Assembly (NCBI RefSeq): GCF_003853705.1
Contig: NZ_QTQI01000020.1
Coordinates: 1-64,000 of the forward strand
Direction: 5' to 3'
From: Burkholderia sp. Bp8992
GTDB taxonomy: Bacteria; Pseudomonadota; Gammaproteobacteria; Burkholderiales; Burkholderiaceae
DNA: 64,000 bases
Under the pieces are notes generated by a model, which searched no databases, was not told the origin of the DNA, and was given only the letters and a program-made list of their open reading frames with translations. The position numbers and the translations under genes are program-made. Shown here in pieces: positions 1-9,760 of this stretch (position 1 is the first letter of the stretch; each line of letters starts with the position of its first letter).

Positions 1-585
1 ACCGAATCACCCCTCCCACAAACACAAACCCCCCCACCCCCCCCGAAATGCAATGGCTCGCCCCCCCCCCCCCCTTCGTCACGTCCCGCTCTCGAGCGGA
101 TACAGGTACGCGTCGTAACGTGACCGACGCATCCTCCGCCGAGCATCCGTCATGACGCCGGCCCATCGTCCCCTTCACTGCACACGCGACCTCCCGCCGC
201 GGCAGCCTCATCGCGATCGGCACGCACGGCAACGACGCCCCGTTCCAGACAGGTTCGGCAACCGGTGCCGTCTGTTGCAACGACGACTCTCCCGCGAACC
301 TGTAGAAAGCGCTCGTCATGACGGTGCATTCGATGCATCGCTGCCCCGCCTGCCCGATCGCGTGTACCCGATTGCGCAACGCCGGAACACCATTGACACG
401 CCCCGGGCGAATTGCAATCTTCACGCTCTAATTACATTTGCATTCCTTATTAGTTTTCCAATGAATCAAGAAAACAACGCGTATTTCTCGATCGCAGCGA
501 CTATGCTGAAGTGACGGGAATACGCGCCTGTGCCAGGCGCGCCGATACTCCCCGCTGCCGTGCGCAGCGACCTGGGTGGACACCT
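1..585. other. Non-coding leader with poly-C tracts
   Basis: No convincing gene is seen here. The first 75 bases hold cytosine homopolymers, including a run of 14 C at 61-74 and shorter runs at 29-44, which may be slippery or error-prone in sequencing. From about 415 to 510 the composition turns AT-rich, as expected for the promoter and leader of the sensor kinase that follows. A 17-codon ORF (462-514) ends exactly where an alternative GTG start of the kinase frame (511) begins, but it has no good ribosome binding site. Confidence 0.5.
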
Positions 586-2412
586 ATGCAGTCGCGAGAC
601 CGGATTGCCGCGGAGCAGGTCAGGATCGTCTACGACGCCGTGATGCCCTACGCCGTCGGCAGCATGTTGCTTGCCCTCTTCGCGACGCTGTCGATCGGCT
701 GGCTCGGCCGTCCGCCTGCCGCGTCGGGCCTTGCGTGGACGCTCTATATCGCCGCGTGCTCGGTCGGCCAGATCGTGCTGTCGTGCCTGTATCGCCGGTC
801 GCGCTCGCCCGCCGGCCACTGGCGGCGCTGGGCGCTGTGGTTCTCCGCCTTCAGCACGGCCACCGGCATGGGCTGGGGATGGGCTTCGATTCATCTCGCG
901 GCGCACGCGGATGCCGAAATCGCGAGCCTGGTGGTCGTCGCGACGACCGGCGTCGTCGCCGGCGCCATCCCGGTACTCGGGACGTACTTCCCGGCGTTCA
1001 TCGCCTTCCTGCTGCCGGCCACCGTCCCGTATATCGGCGCCGCGATCCTGTCGACGAACGCGCTCCAGCGGACGACCGCGCCGATGATGCTGCTGATCGC
1101 CTGCGTGGTCGGCTATCTCGGGCTGCTGGCGAACCGTGCGGCCACACGGAACATCCGCCTGCGCTTCAAGGCCGAACGGTACGCGATCGATCTGCAGACG
1201 CAGAACGAACGGATCGAACGACTCGCCGTCGACCTCGACTGCCAGCGACACATCGCCGACCAGGCCAGTCTCGCCAAATCGCAATTCCTCGCGGCGGCCA
1301 GCCACGATCTGCGCCAGTCCGCGCACGCGCTGAATCTGCTGATCGGTGCGCTGCACGGCATTCCGATGCCGCCGGACGGGCGGCGGCTCGTCGAGCGCAT
1401 CGAGCGCTCGTCCGATGCGCTCAGCCGGCTCTTCGGTGCGCTGCTCGATCTTTCCCGGCTCGACGCCGGCAGCATGAACGTGCAGTGCCGGCCGTTTGCC
1501 ATCGACACCGTGCTCGAGACCGTCTGCAACGACTGCCTGCCCGATGCGCAGGCGAAAGGCGTCGCGCTGTCGCGCGTTCCATGCCGCGCGGTGGTGCATT
1601 CGGATCCGCTGCTGGTCGAACGCATCGTGCGCAACCTCGTCGCGAATGCGGTGCGCTATACCGAGCGCGGAAAAATCGTCGTCGGCTGCCGGCGCCGCGG
1701 CACCCGCCTCGCGATCCAGGTCTGGGATACGGGCTGCGGAATTCCCGATCACCTGCAGAAGCTCGTGTTCCACGAGTACTACCAGGTCGGCAACGCCGAA
1801 CGCGATCACGAGAAAGGCTTCGGGCTCGGGCTCGCGATCGTGCGACGCCTCGCCGGCCTGCTCGATGGCCGGCTGGCCGTGCGCTCGACGCCCGGCCGCG
1901 GCTCGTGCTTCGAAGTCGCGATCGCGCTCGCCGCATGCCTGCCCGACCCGCTCGACATGCCGATCGCCGGTCGCGGCGACGTGCCCGGTTCGACGGGGCT
2001 CGTGGTCGTGATCGACGGCAATCGCGCGACGCGCACCGGGTTGTCCGGGCTGCTGGCGACGTGGGGCTACGAGACGGTCGCGGTTCGCTCGGGCAAGGAG
2101 GCGCTGGACCGGCTGTCGGCCGGCGAACGGCGGCCCGATCTGCTGATCTGCGATTACCTGCCGCCGCGCGGCGAAAACGGCATCGCGGTGATCGAGCGGC
2201 TGCGCCGTGACGTCGACGCCGCCCTGCCCGCGTTGCTGATCAGCGGCGACACGACCGACGAACAATCGGCGGCGGCGCACGCACGCGGGCTGGTTCTGCT
2301 GCACCGGCCGTTGCCGAACGGCAAACTGCGCGCGGCGGTCGATCATCTCGTCACAGCCGGTGCGCGCCGGCGCTCGACGGCCGACGCGGACGCCCGCGAC
2401 GTCGCGATCTAG
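586..2412 (+). CDS. Hybrid sensor histidine kinase
   Basis: A 608-residue inner-membrane sensor kinase. About five or six hydrophobic segments span residues 20-185, followed by a short coiled coil (195-230). The HisKA phospho-acceptor is His240 in AASHDLRQS. The HATPase domain shows NLVANAVRY (N box), VWDTGCGIP (G1) and GFGLGLAIV (G2). A C-terminal receiver (about 470-590) has the phospho-Asp in LLICDYLPP, but only one Asp in the usual acidic pair (VVVIDGN) and Arg where the conserved Lys is expected (LLHRPLP), so its phosphotransfer may be altered. There is no periplasmic sensor domain; the signal probably acts through the membrane region. The ATG at 586 is preferred over a GTG at 511 because it follows a GGTGGA sequence. 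Its stop overlaps the convergent flhC stop. The response regulator at 3817 is the likely partner. Confidence 0.9.
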   Translation: MQSRDRIAAEQVRIVYDAVMPYAVGSMLLALFATLSIGWLGRPPAASGLAWTLYIAACSVGQIVLSCLYRRSRSPAGHWRRWALWFSAFSTATGMGWGWASIHLAAHADAEIASLVVVATTGVVAGAIPVLGTYFPAFIAFLLPATVPYIGAAILSTNALQRTTAPMMLLIACVVGYLGLLANRAATRNIRLRFKAERYAIDLQTQNERIERLAVDLDCQRHIADQASLAKSQFLAAASHDLRQSAHALNLLIGALHGIPMPPDGRRLVERIERSSDALSRLFGALLDLSRLDAGSMNVQCRPFAIDTVLETVCNDCLPDAQAKGVALSRVPCRAVVHSDPLLVERIVRNLVANAVRYTERGKIVVGCRRRGTRLAIQVWDTGCGIPDHLQKLVFHEYYQVGNAERDHEKGFGLGLAIVRRLAGLLDGRLAVRSTPGRGSCFEVAIALAACLPDPLDMPIAGRGDVPGSTGLVVVIDGNRATRTGLSGLLATWGYETVAVRSGKEALDRLSAGERRPDLLICDYLPPRGENGIAVIERLRRDVDAALPALLISGDTTDEQSAAAHARGLVLLHRPLPNGKLRAAVDHLVTAGARRRSTADADARDVAI

Positions 2413-3041
2413 CCGCACCGTGCGTGCTCGCCGGCCGTTGCCGGGTCGGGCACGATGCGGACCTTCGCGCCGGCCGCATCGCCGGCAGACGACTCCTGCA
2501 TTGCGCGGCTGGTGCGCTTGCCTGCCCGCGCGGGCGGCCGACAGGCGACGCAGACGCGATTCGGCCGCAGGTCGTGACGATGGATCACGAAGGCGGCGTG
2601 GCAGCGGACACAGCGCGCCGTCGACAGCACGCCGCCGTCGACGAAGCGCACCAGCATCCATGCGCGCGTCAGGTCGAGCAGCGGATCGCACTGCGCCGCA
2701 CCGCATCGCTCCGCATACAACCCGTACGCCTTCACCAGCGCGTCGAGCCGCGAGCACTGCGCGTTGATCCGCAGGAAGCTGTAGATGTTGTGGAACAGCG
2801 ACGCATGGATATTGGCCATCCACGTCATGTACCAGTCGCTGGAAAACGGCAGCAGGCCTTTCGGCGGCGGAACGCCACGTACCTCGCGATACAGGCGGGC
2901 CACGCGCTCATGCGGCAGCGCCAGTTCGATCTCGAGCATCTGCGGACGCGCGCCGAGCCGGATCAACGTCACGGCATCGAGGATGAGCCGTGCGTGATCG
3001 GCGAGACTCGCCGCATGCGCGGCATCGGGGCCGCCGTTCAC
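2409..3041 (-). CDS. flhC: FlhC-family transcriptional activator
   Basis: A 210-residue FlhC homologue (E. coli FlhC is 192). The family signature is clear: LIRLGARPQML, YREVRGVPPPKG, LPFSSDWYMTW, and a C-terminal zinc site with Cys pairs CVRC and CVAC separated by about 18 residues. FlhC joins FlhD in a heteromer that activates sigma-70 promoters of flagellar class 2 and other genes. The start is a GTG whose last two bases fall in the flhD stop (GTGA overlap at 3038-3041), so translation is coupled to flhD. No flagellar structural gene lies nearby, so this may be a second, specialised copy. The C-terminal tail beyond the zinc site is longer than usual and is lost from recognisable homology. 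Confidence 0.88.
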   Translation of the reverse strand: MNGGPDAAHAASLADHARLILDAVTLIRLGARPQMLEIELALPHERVARLYREVRGVPPPKGLLPFSSDWYMTWMANIHASLFHNIYSFLRINAQCSRLDALVKAYGLYAERCGAAQCDPLLDLTRAWMLVRFVDGGVLSTARCVRCHAAFVIHRHDLRPNRVCVACRPPARAGKRTSRAMQESSAGDAAGAKVRIVPDPATAGEHARCG

Positions 3042-3361
3042 GGCGTATCCTGGTCGAACGCCCCGATACTGGAGAATGCCAGCGCGACGTGCAGCGGCGC
3101 GACTTCGTCCGGCGGCGCGTGCCGCGCGAGCGCCTCGACCGTGTCGCAGCGGCTCAGCCGCAGCGCGCAGATCAATTGCCCCGACGAGGCCAGGTTGAGC
3201 ATCGACCGCATCGACAAGCTTTCCAGCGCGCCCGCCATTTCCGGCGTCGCGCCGAGGCGAAACATGCCGGTCGCGCGATCCGCCCGCAGCAACCGCTGCG
3301 CGAGCCACAGATAAGACATGTTCAGGTCACGAATTAAATCCTCTTCATTGATAGTGTCCAT
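3038..3361 (-). CDS. flhD: FlhD-family transcriptional regulator
   Basis: A 107-residue FlhD homologue (E. coli 116). The sequence begins with the family-typical IRDLNMSYLWLAQRLL and continues with ADRATGMFRLG and the long central helices. The protein is the dimeric partner of FlhC. The ATG at 3361 follows AAGGT at good spacing; an upstream in-frame extension to 3523 has no FlhD similarity and was not used. It shares a two-gene operon with flhC, read away from the divergent response regulator at 3817 and towards the kinase, so the pair sits inside a two-component locus. Confidence 0.88.
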   Translation of the reverse strand: MDTINEEDLIRDLNMSYLWLAQRLLRADRATGMFRLGATPEMAGALESLSMRSMLNLASSGQLICALRLSRCDTVEALARHAPPDEVAPLHVALAFSSIGAFDQDTP

Positions 3362-3816
3362 ATTGCACCTTGATTGATATCGAATCAGTCTGATGGAGAC
3401 GTCCGTCAAATTCGTGCAAAGGAAAATGTCTTGCTTTACGGTGCGAATCGCATGCTTCAGCGTCGAATTCCCGATTTCCGGAAAGCAATCAATTGAAATG
3501 AACGATGCGCACCGTATCGGCACGTTCGATTCTTTTTTATCGTATAGTCAGCAGCCGGGATCGATCGCTCCCCGAAAACTCTCGGCTTCCGCAGCTGGCC
3601 CGAACCCTTGCCGTCGCGGTCTTCGTTACGCGCGTTGTGCGGCCCAGCGCACCGAAGACCGCGACGATTCAGTGTCAACCACGATTTACCGGATGTAAAT
3701 CCGACGTTAGCCCATGGAAAAACGGCGTCGAATACGACCAAAGTATTAAGACTTTTCGAAAAAACCGAATTCCACATGAGCGAAAGAGATCTGCCTCCGG
3801 CTTTATTTTTATTTTC
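3362..3816. promoter_or_regulatory. Divergent flhD / response-regulator promoter region
   Basis: A 455-bp intergenic segment between the divergent flhD and response-regulator starts. It has AT-rich blocks (about 3505-3560 and 3700-3816) in otherwise GC-rich DNA, consistent with promoters and regulator binding. No gene was accepted. I could not assign a specific operator. Confidence 0.45.
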
Positions 3817-4449
3817 ATGAAAATACTCATTGTCGATGATCATCCGGTTCTGCGAGACGGCGTGGCGACGTTGTTGCGTCAGGATAATGGCGGGATGGTC
3901 GACATTCAGGCGAGCAACGCCGACGACGCGATGCGGCTGCTCGAGCTGCACACCGACCTCGACGTCATCGTCCTGGATCTGAAAATGAGCGGCATGGACG
4001 GTTTCGCCGCGATTGCCGGGATCACGCAGCTCCGGCCCGAGCTGCCGATCGTCGTGCTGTCTTCGTCCGAGGACCCGCATGACGTGCGCGCCGCGTTCAC
4101 GCATGGCGCGCTCGGCTACATCCCCAAGTCCGCCACCGCGCACACGCTGCTGTCGGCCATCAAGATGGTGATGAACGGCGAGCGATACGTGCCGCCGCTG
4201 CTGCTCGACCTGCAGTCGACGCATCGCGACCCGCCGCCCGCGCACGAACCCGACAGCCCGCGCCTGACGTTGCGCCAGCTCGACGTGCTGCGCCTGATCG
4301 CGGAAGGCGTGCCGAACAAGCTCATCGCCGACCGGCTCGGGCTGTCCGAGAAAACCGTGAAGGCCCATATCACCGCCATCTTCAAGGCATTGCACGTGCG
4401 CAACCGCACCCAGGCCGCGGCGGCGGGCCAACGCCTGGGGCTCCTCTGA
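3817..4449 (+). CDS. NarL/FixJ-family response regulator (LuxR HTH)
   Basis: A 210-residue response regulator. The receiver starts directly with ILIVDDHPVLRDG (acidic pair), has the phospho-Asp in VIVLDLKMSGMDG, the Ser switch in VVLSSSED and the Lys in GYIPKSA. A LuxR-type helix-turn-helix follows at about 145-205 (LTLRQLDVLRLIAEG and LSEKTVKAH). It is probably the cognate regulator of the hybrid kinase at 586-2412. The ATG at 3817 has no Shine-Dalgarno sequence, only an AT-rich stretch immediately upstream, which suggests weak or regulated initiation. The two genes are separated only by flhDC, so flhDC is a plausible target; that is inference. Confidence 0.9.
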   Translation: MKILIVDDHPVLRDGVATLLRQDNGGMVDIQASNADDAMRLLELHTDLDVIVLDLKMSGMDGFAAIAGITQLRPELPIVVLSSSEDPHDVRAAFTHGALGYIPKSATAHTLLSAIKMVMNGERYVPPLLLDLQSTHRDPPPAHEPDSPRLTLRQLDVLRLIAEGVPNKLIADRLGLSEKTVKAHITAIFKALHVRNRTQAAAAGQRLGLL

Positions 4450-4463
4450 TCGTCGGCGCGACA

Positions 4464-5783
4464 TCATCGAGCCGCGCCGGTCGCCGGCGCCGCACTGCCC
4501 GACGACTGCATCAGGGCGGTGCGCACCTGCGGCATCTCCGTCGTCACTGCGCCGGCAGCCGGAATCGTTCCCGACGACGATGCGCCGACCGGCCGGACCA
4601 GCGCGACGCCGTCCAGCGTGTTGCCGCCGGCGACGATCCGGCTGGCCGTGCAGCCGCTCGACAGCAACGACACCGCGGTACCCGCGATCGACGCGAACGT
4701 GTTGCCCTCGACCTCGAACTCGCATACGTTGCCCAGGGCCCGGAATCCCGAATAGCCCGATCCCGTCACGCGATTGCGCGTGACCGTCACGTACGACACC
4801 GTGCCGGACCACGTGTCCAGTTCGAGCGCCGCCTGCTGCGTCGGCTGCAGCCCGTTGTTCACGGTCGAGTTCTGGATATGGGTGACGACGTTGCTGTCGA
4901 TCACGACGTTCGACGCACCGTAGGTGCGCCAGCTGTCCTCCTGGGCGACGAGAATGCCCGCCGCCTTCTGCACGCCGTCGACCGTGTTGTTCGAGATCGT
5001 CACGGCCCGGCCGCCGACCACCGCAATGCCGCGTCCCCACGCGTTGCCCGACACCGCGTTATGGTCGATCAGCACGTTGCTGCTGATGCGGCCGTCGCCG
5101 AGATAGCTGACGACGGCGATCAGGTCGTCGCCGGTAGCCGTCACCGTATTGCCTCGCACGAGCACGTTGGTCGAGCCGTAGGTCATATGGATGCCGTCGG
5201 CCAGCGTGGCGTTCACCGTATTGCCGACGATCGCGACGTTGCTGCCGCCGAACACGAAGATGCCCGCGCTGGCGCCGCCTTCGATCGTCACGCCGAGCAC
5301 CTGGACGCCCGTGCCCGTCACCTCGACCTTGGTCGAGGCCGGCGTCGTGAGCCGTGTCGTGCCGGTGCCGACCAGCGTCACGCCCACCAGTGTCGAGCCG
5401 GCGCCGCTCATCACGATCGTCTGGTCCGACGGATTGGTCGCGACGAGCGTCGCGCCGTAGCCCGATACCACGACGCCCGACGTCGCCACCGACAGCGAGC
5501 GGCTGACCGTGTAGCGTCCCGGCGCGAGCACCAGCGTCTGCCCGACCTGCAACGCATTGAGCGCGCCCTGCAACGCATCGGTCTGGTCGCTGCCGTCGCT
5601 TGCCGGCCGGATCGTCGCGGCCGCCAGTAAGGCTGGCGCCGGTGCCGCCGGCCGCATCCGTGCACCATGCCGCGGTGCGGCGTACTCCGTGAGCGTCGCT
5701 GCGCGAACCTGAACCGGGAAGCTGGCAACGGCGCACGCCCATGCGACAAGCGCTGCGCCGACGATACGAAATGACCTGGTCAT
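4464..5783 (-). CDS. Secreted right-handed parallel beta-helix protein
   Basis: A 439-residue exported protein. A Sec signal peptide covers about residues 1-27 (hydrophobic core then VRAATL). The mature part opens with a pectate-lyase-like segment (DQTDALQGALNAL, LAPGRYTVSRSL) and continues as repeated short strands of the type NNTVDGV, NTVTATGDD and SNVVIDSNVV, which is the pattern of parallel beta-helix repeats found in pectate lyases, NosD-like proteins and alginate epimerases. No catalytic set could be assigned, so the substrate is unknown. The ATG at 5783 follows GAGGGGG. It is convergent with the response regulator gene and 14 bp from its stop. Confidence 0.75.
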   Translation of the reverse strand: MTRSFRIVGAALVAWACAVASFPVQVRAATLTEYAAPRHGARMRPAAPAPALLAAATIRPASDGSDQTDALQGALNALQVGQTLVLAPGRYTVSRSLSVATSGVVVSGYGATLVATNPSDQTIVMSGAGSTLVGVTLVGTGTTRLTTPASTKVEVTGTGVQVLGVTIEGGASAGIFVFGGSNVAIVGNTVNATLADGIHMTYGSTNVLVRGNTVTATGDDLIAVVSYLGDGRISSNVLIDHNAVSGNAWGRGIAVVGGRAVTISNNTVDGVQKAAGILVAQEDSWRTYGASNVVIDSNVVTHIQNSTVNNGLQPTQQAALELDTWSGTVSYVTVTRNRVTGSGYSGFRALGNVCEFEVEGNTFASIAGTAVSLLSSGCTASRIVAGGNTLDGVALVRPVGASSSGTIPAAGAVTTEMPQVRTALMQSSGSAAPATGAAR

Positions 5784-6323
5784 GATGACCCCCTCGATAG
5801 GCATTCGCCCGACGCAGCGCACGATGCGACGGCATCCGGTCGCACGGCGTCGACGGTCGGCCAGCGCACCGGCTCGATACGCGTCGAACATCTGGGCGTA
5901 ACGATTTCGTCCGGATGTCGTCCGGAAACAGTCGGGCAATGCCCATGTCAGGCGATTGCCCGCTCGTCTGCCGATACCAGGCGGGCCGCTCCCCCGAGAG
6001 CGGTCGACGTCGACGGTGCCGGCAGCGTGCGACCGTCGGGCGACATGCCGAAGCGCTTGCGCGAGCGACGTGGGACGGCCGGCTTCGTGTGCTGTCCCGT
6101 ACGATCATTTCGCTCGATTGGAAGTCTATTTCGCCGTCGGCGCGCGTAAATCCGACAGAAGCCCCGCGACCGTCGTAGGACGGGTCCCGGGCCTGTCGCG
6201 CTGCCGGGAACGAGACGGCGTACGACTCGTCAGGGCGGCACGCGGGCGTCGTGCCGCAGCGGACGGAACGTCGGGAGAGAGGCGACAGGCCGCGACCGGG
6301 ATCGAATCCCGATCGGGCAGGCG
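5784..6323. other. Intergenic region, nothing recognised
   Basis: About 540 bp between the beta-helix gene and the end of dgdR. The open frames here are short shadows without family similarity. No strong hairpin or repeat was seen. The part next to 5784 probably carries the beta-helix gene promoter. Confidence 0.4.
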
Positions 6324-7181
6324 TCACAACAGCGGCAACGCGTTCCGGATGTGCTCGGCAAATGCCGCCGTCAGGTGCGACGGCCGCTTCCGGTCGAACT
6401 TCAGCGTAATGCCGACGGCCGGCAGCGGCGGCAGCCGCGGATCGCCGTTCACGATCGCGAGGTCGGCCGGCACGGCCGTCTGCGTCATCACCGCGAACGC
6501 CTGGCCCGAGCGCACCAGCGCGATCAGCCCCGCGAGGCTGCTGCTCGCATACGCGACGCGGTAATCGCGGCCGACGCGATCCAGTGCCTCGCAGGCTGCG
6601 ATGTGATCGAGCGTATCGCGATCGGACAGCGCGAGCGGCAGCGGGTCGAAATGCCCGGGCTCCAGCCCCGGATAACCGATCCACACGAGTTGCTCGCGGC
6701 GAATGATGTCGTCGCTCGCGCCGTCGTCCGGCAATGAAATCATCGCGAGATCGACCGCACGCTTCTCCAGTTGCTCGATCAGCCGCGGCGTCGGCCCGCA
6801 CACCACTTCGACGATCGCCTGCGGATGCTGGCTCGAAAACTGCCGCAGCAGCGACGGCAGCCAGACTTCCGCGTAATCGTCCGGGCACCCGAACCGGATC
6901 GTCCCCGACAGCCCCGTGCCGCACAGGTCGGCCATCGCCTCGTCGTGCAGCCGCAGGATGCGCTGCGCATGCACGAGCAGCCGCTCGCCCGGATGCGTCA
7001 GCACCACGCCGCGGCCGGTGCGCTGGAACAGCGGCTGGTCGACGACCTCCTCGAGCCGCTTCATCTGCTGGCTGAGCGCGGATTGCGTGCGGCCGACGCG
7101 CGCCGCCGCACGGCTGAGCGCACGCACCTCGGCGATCACGACGAACGAACGCAGCAGGTCGATTTCAAGCGAAAGCCCCAA
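6324..7181 (-). CDS. dgdR: LysR-family regulator DgdR
   Basis: A 285-residue LysR-type regulator. The N-terminal winged helix shows LLRSFVVIAEVRALSRAAA and TQSALSQQMKRLEE; the rest is a periplasmic-binding-like effector domain. Its divergent position next to dgdA identifies it as DgdR, the repressor of dialkylglycine decarboxylase in B. cepacia. The start is taken as TTG at 7181 because AAGGAG lies 8 bases upstream on the coding strand; the longer frame to 7208 would begin before that ribosome binding site. LysR regulators usually bind the shared intergenic region, here 7182-7286. Confidence 0.87.
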   Translation of the reverse strand: MGLSLEIDLLRSFVVIAEVRALSRAAARVGRTQSALSQQMKRLEEVVDQPLFQRTGRGVVLTHPGERLLVHAQRILRLHDEAMADLCGTGLSGTIRFGCPDDYAEVWLPSLLRQFSSQHPQAIVEVVCGPTPRLIEQLEKRAVDLAMISLPDDGASDDIIRREQLVWIGYPGLEPGHFDPLPLALSDRDTLDHIAACEALDRVGRDYRVAYASSSLAGLIALVRSGQAFAVMTQTAVPADLAIVNGDPRLPPLPAVGITLKFDRKRPSHLTAAFAEHIRNALPLL

Positions 7182-8588
<1,407 letters not shown>

Positions 8589-8609
8589 CGCCCTGCTCCG
8601 CGTCATGCG

Positions 8610-8646
8610 ATCCGTCGCGCCGGTTCAGCCGACCGGCGCGACGGAT
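8610..8646. terminator. Bidirectional terminator hairpin
   Basis: A perfect 15-bp inverted repeat (arms 8610-8624 and 8632-8646, loop 7 nt) sits between the convergent stops of dgdA (8588) and the SDR gene (8657). The stem is very GC-rich; the following T-run is short, so it may act as a hairpin terminator for both strands. Confidence 0.7.
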
Positions 8647-8656
8647 TCCCGATCGA

Positions 8657-9406
8657 TCAGGCTGCTTCCGCCGCCCACGCCTCGGCGTCGGCACCGGCCG
8701 GCATGCGCATCGGGCTCGACGGATCGGTCGCCGCGCACCACACGGCTTCGGCGACATCCTCCGCATGGGTGATCGGCCCCGACGCATCGAGGATTCGCGC
8801 GACGGTCTTGCCGACGAAGTCCGCATACGCTTCGTGCTCGAAGCCGTGTATGTTGGCCCGTGCGTTCTCGGAAAAACGCGTGTCGGGCGCGCGGCCCGGC
8901 AGCACGAGGTGCGCGCGCACGCCGAACGGTTCGAGCTCGGCCGCCATCGATTCGGTATAGGCATTGACTGCCGCCTTGCTCGCGCGGTACGCGCTGAGCA
9001 GCGGCAATGCCTTCAGCGTAACGCTCGACGTGACGTTCACGACCACGCCGGCGCCGCGCGCGCGAAACTGCGGCAGCACGGCCTGCGTGAGCGCGATCGT
9101 GCCGATCGTGTTGGTCTCGAACAGCGCGCGCACCGTGTCGAGCGGCATGAGTTCGGCCGGTGCGGCCGCGCCGAAGCCCGCGTTGTTGACGAGCACGTCG
9201 ATCGGGCCGGCCGCGTCGATCGCGGCGCGGATGCTGTCCGCGTTCGTCACGTCGAGCGGCAGCACGCGCAAGCGCTCCGACGGCGGCAGCACGTCGTCGT
9301 TCGGCTTGCGCATCGTCGCGACGACCTGCCAGTCGCGCGCCAGGAAATAGCGCGCGATTTCGAGGCCGAAGCCGGAGGAACAGCCGGTAATCAGTACGGT
9401 CTTCAT
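8657..9406 (-). CDS. Short-chain dehydrogenase/reductase
   Basis: A 249-residue classical SDR. The NAD(P) motif is TGCSSGFG at the N terminus, followed by LVNNAGFG, an Asn and Ser on the active-site strand (NVTSSVTL) and the YRASKAAVNA catalytic pair (Tyr, Lys). The basic residue in TMRKP after strand two suggests NADP. The substrate is unknown. Its start region once faced the AraC regulator now at 10667, a common divergent SDR/AraC arrangement, but a TnpB insertion element separates them today. Confidence 0.85.
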   Translation of the reverse strand: MKTVLITGCSSGFGLEIARYFLARDWQVVATMRKPNDDVLPPSERLRVLPLDVTNADSIRAAIDAAGPIDVLVNNAGFGAAAPAELMPLDTVRALFETNTIGTIALTQAVLPQFRARGAGVVVNVTSSVTLKALPLLSAYRASKAAVNAYTESMAAELEPFGVRAHLVLPGRAPDTRFSENARANIHGFEHEAYADFVGKTVARILDASGPITHAEDVAEAVWCAATDPSSPMRMPAGADAEAWAAEAA

Positions 9407-9510
9407 GCGAACTCCTCGGGTGTATTGAGCACGTGTCCGTACGATAGATGGCGGGAACCGTATTCGCTACAATCGACAATCCGCTTTTCTTTTGCGAGAG
9501 TCCGGCGTTG

Positions 9511-9760
9511 ACGTCCTCCTCTCCCTAAAGGGAGAGGATTCCCACACCTGGCGATGCACGTCCGCATCGGAGAATGTTCAGCGCAGCGTTGATATCTCGA
9601 TCATGCTCGACACCACAGTCACTGCAGGCCCATTCTCTTACTCGCAGTCCCGCGATACCTTTCGGCCGCGTCGTGCTGTCTTTCGATCCGCACGACGAAC
9701 AGGACTGGGTCGAACCGCTTTCGTCCACTTCCTCGAACGTGGCCCCGTGCGCGATCGCCT
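9511..9760 (-). ncRNA. Candidate omega/guide RNA at the tnpB 3' end
   Basis: In characterised TnpB elements the guide RNA overlaps the 3' end of tnpB and runs through the right-end hairpin, with the guide copied from host DNA just outside the element. Here that hairpin is 9517-9538 and the guide would be read from bases below about 9511. The 5' limit is a guess from family knowledge; no promoter or processing site is visible. Confidence 0.35.

Noticed and set aside
462-514. 17-codon leader ORF before the sensor kinase
   Set aside because: No Shine-Dalgarno sequence and no regulatory codon pattern; the junction with a GTG at 511 may be chance.
466-2823. Long open frame (785 codons) on the minus strand
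   Set aside because: It is antisense to the histidine kinase and flhC, is rich in Arg and Ala in the manner of shadow frames in high-GC DNA, and has no family motif.
3457-5040. 527-codon minus-strand frame over the response regulator
   Set aside because: It is a shadow of the response regulator and beta-helix genes and carries none of their motifs.
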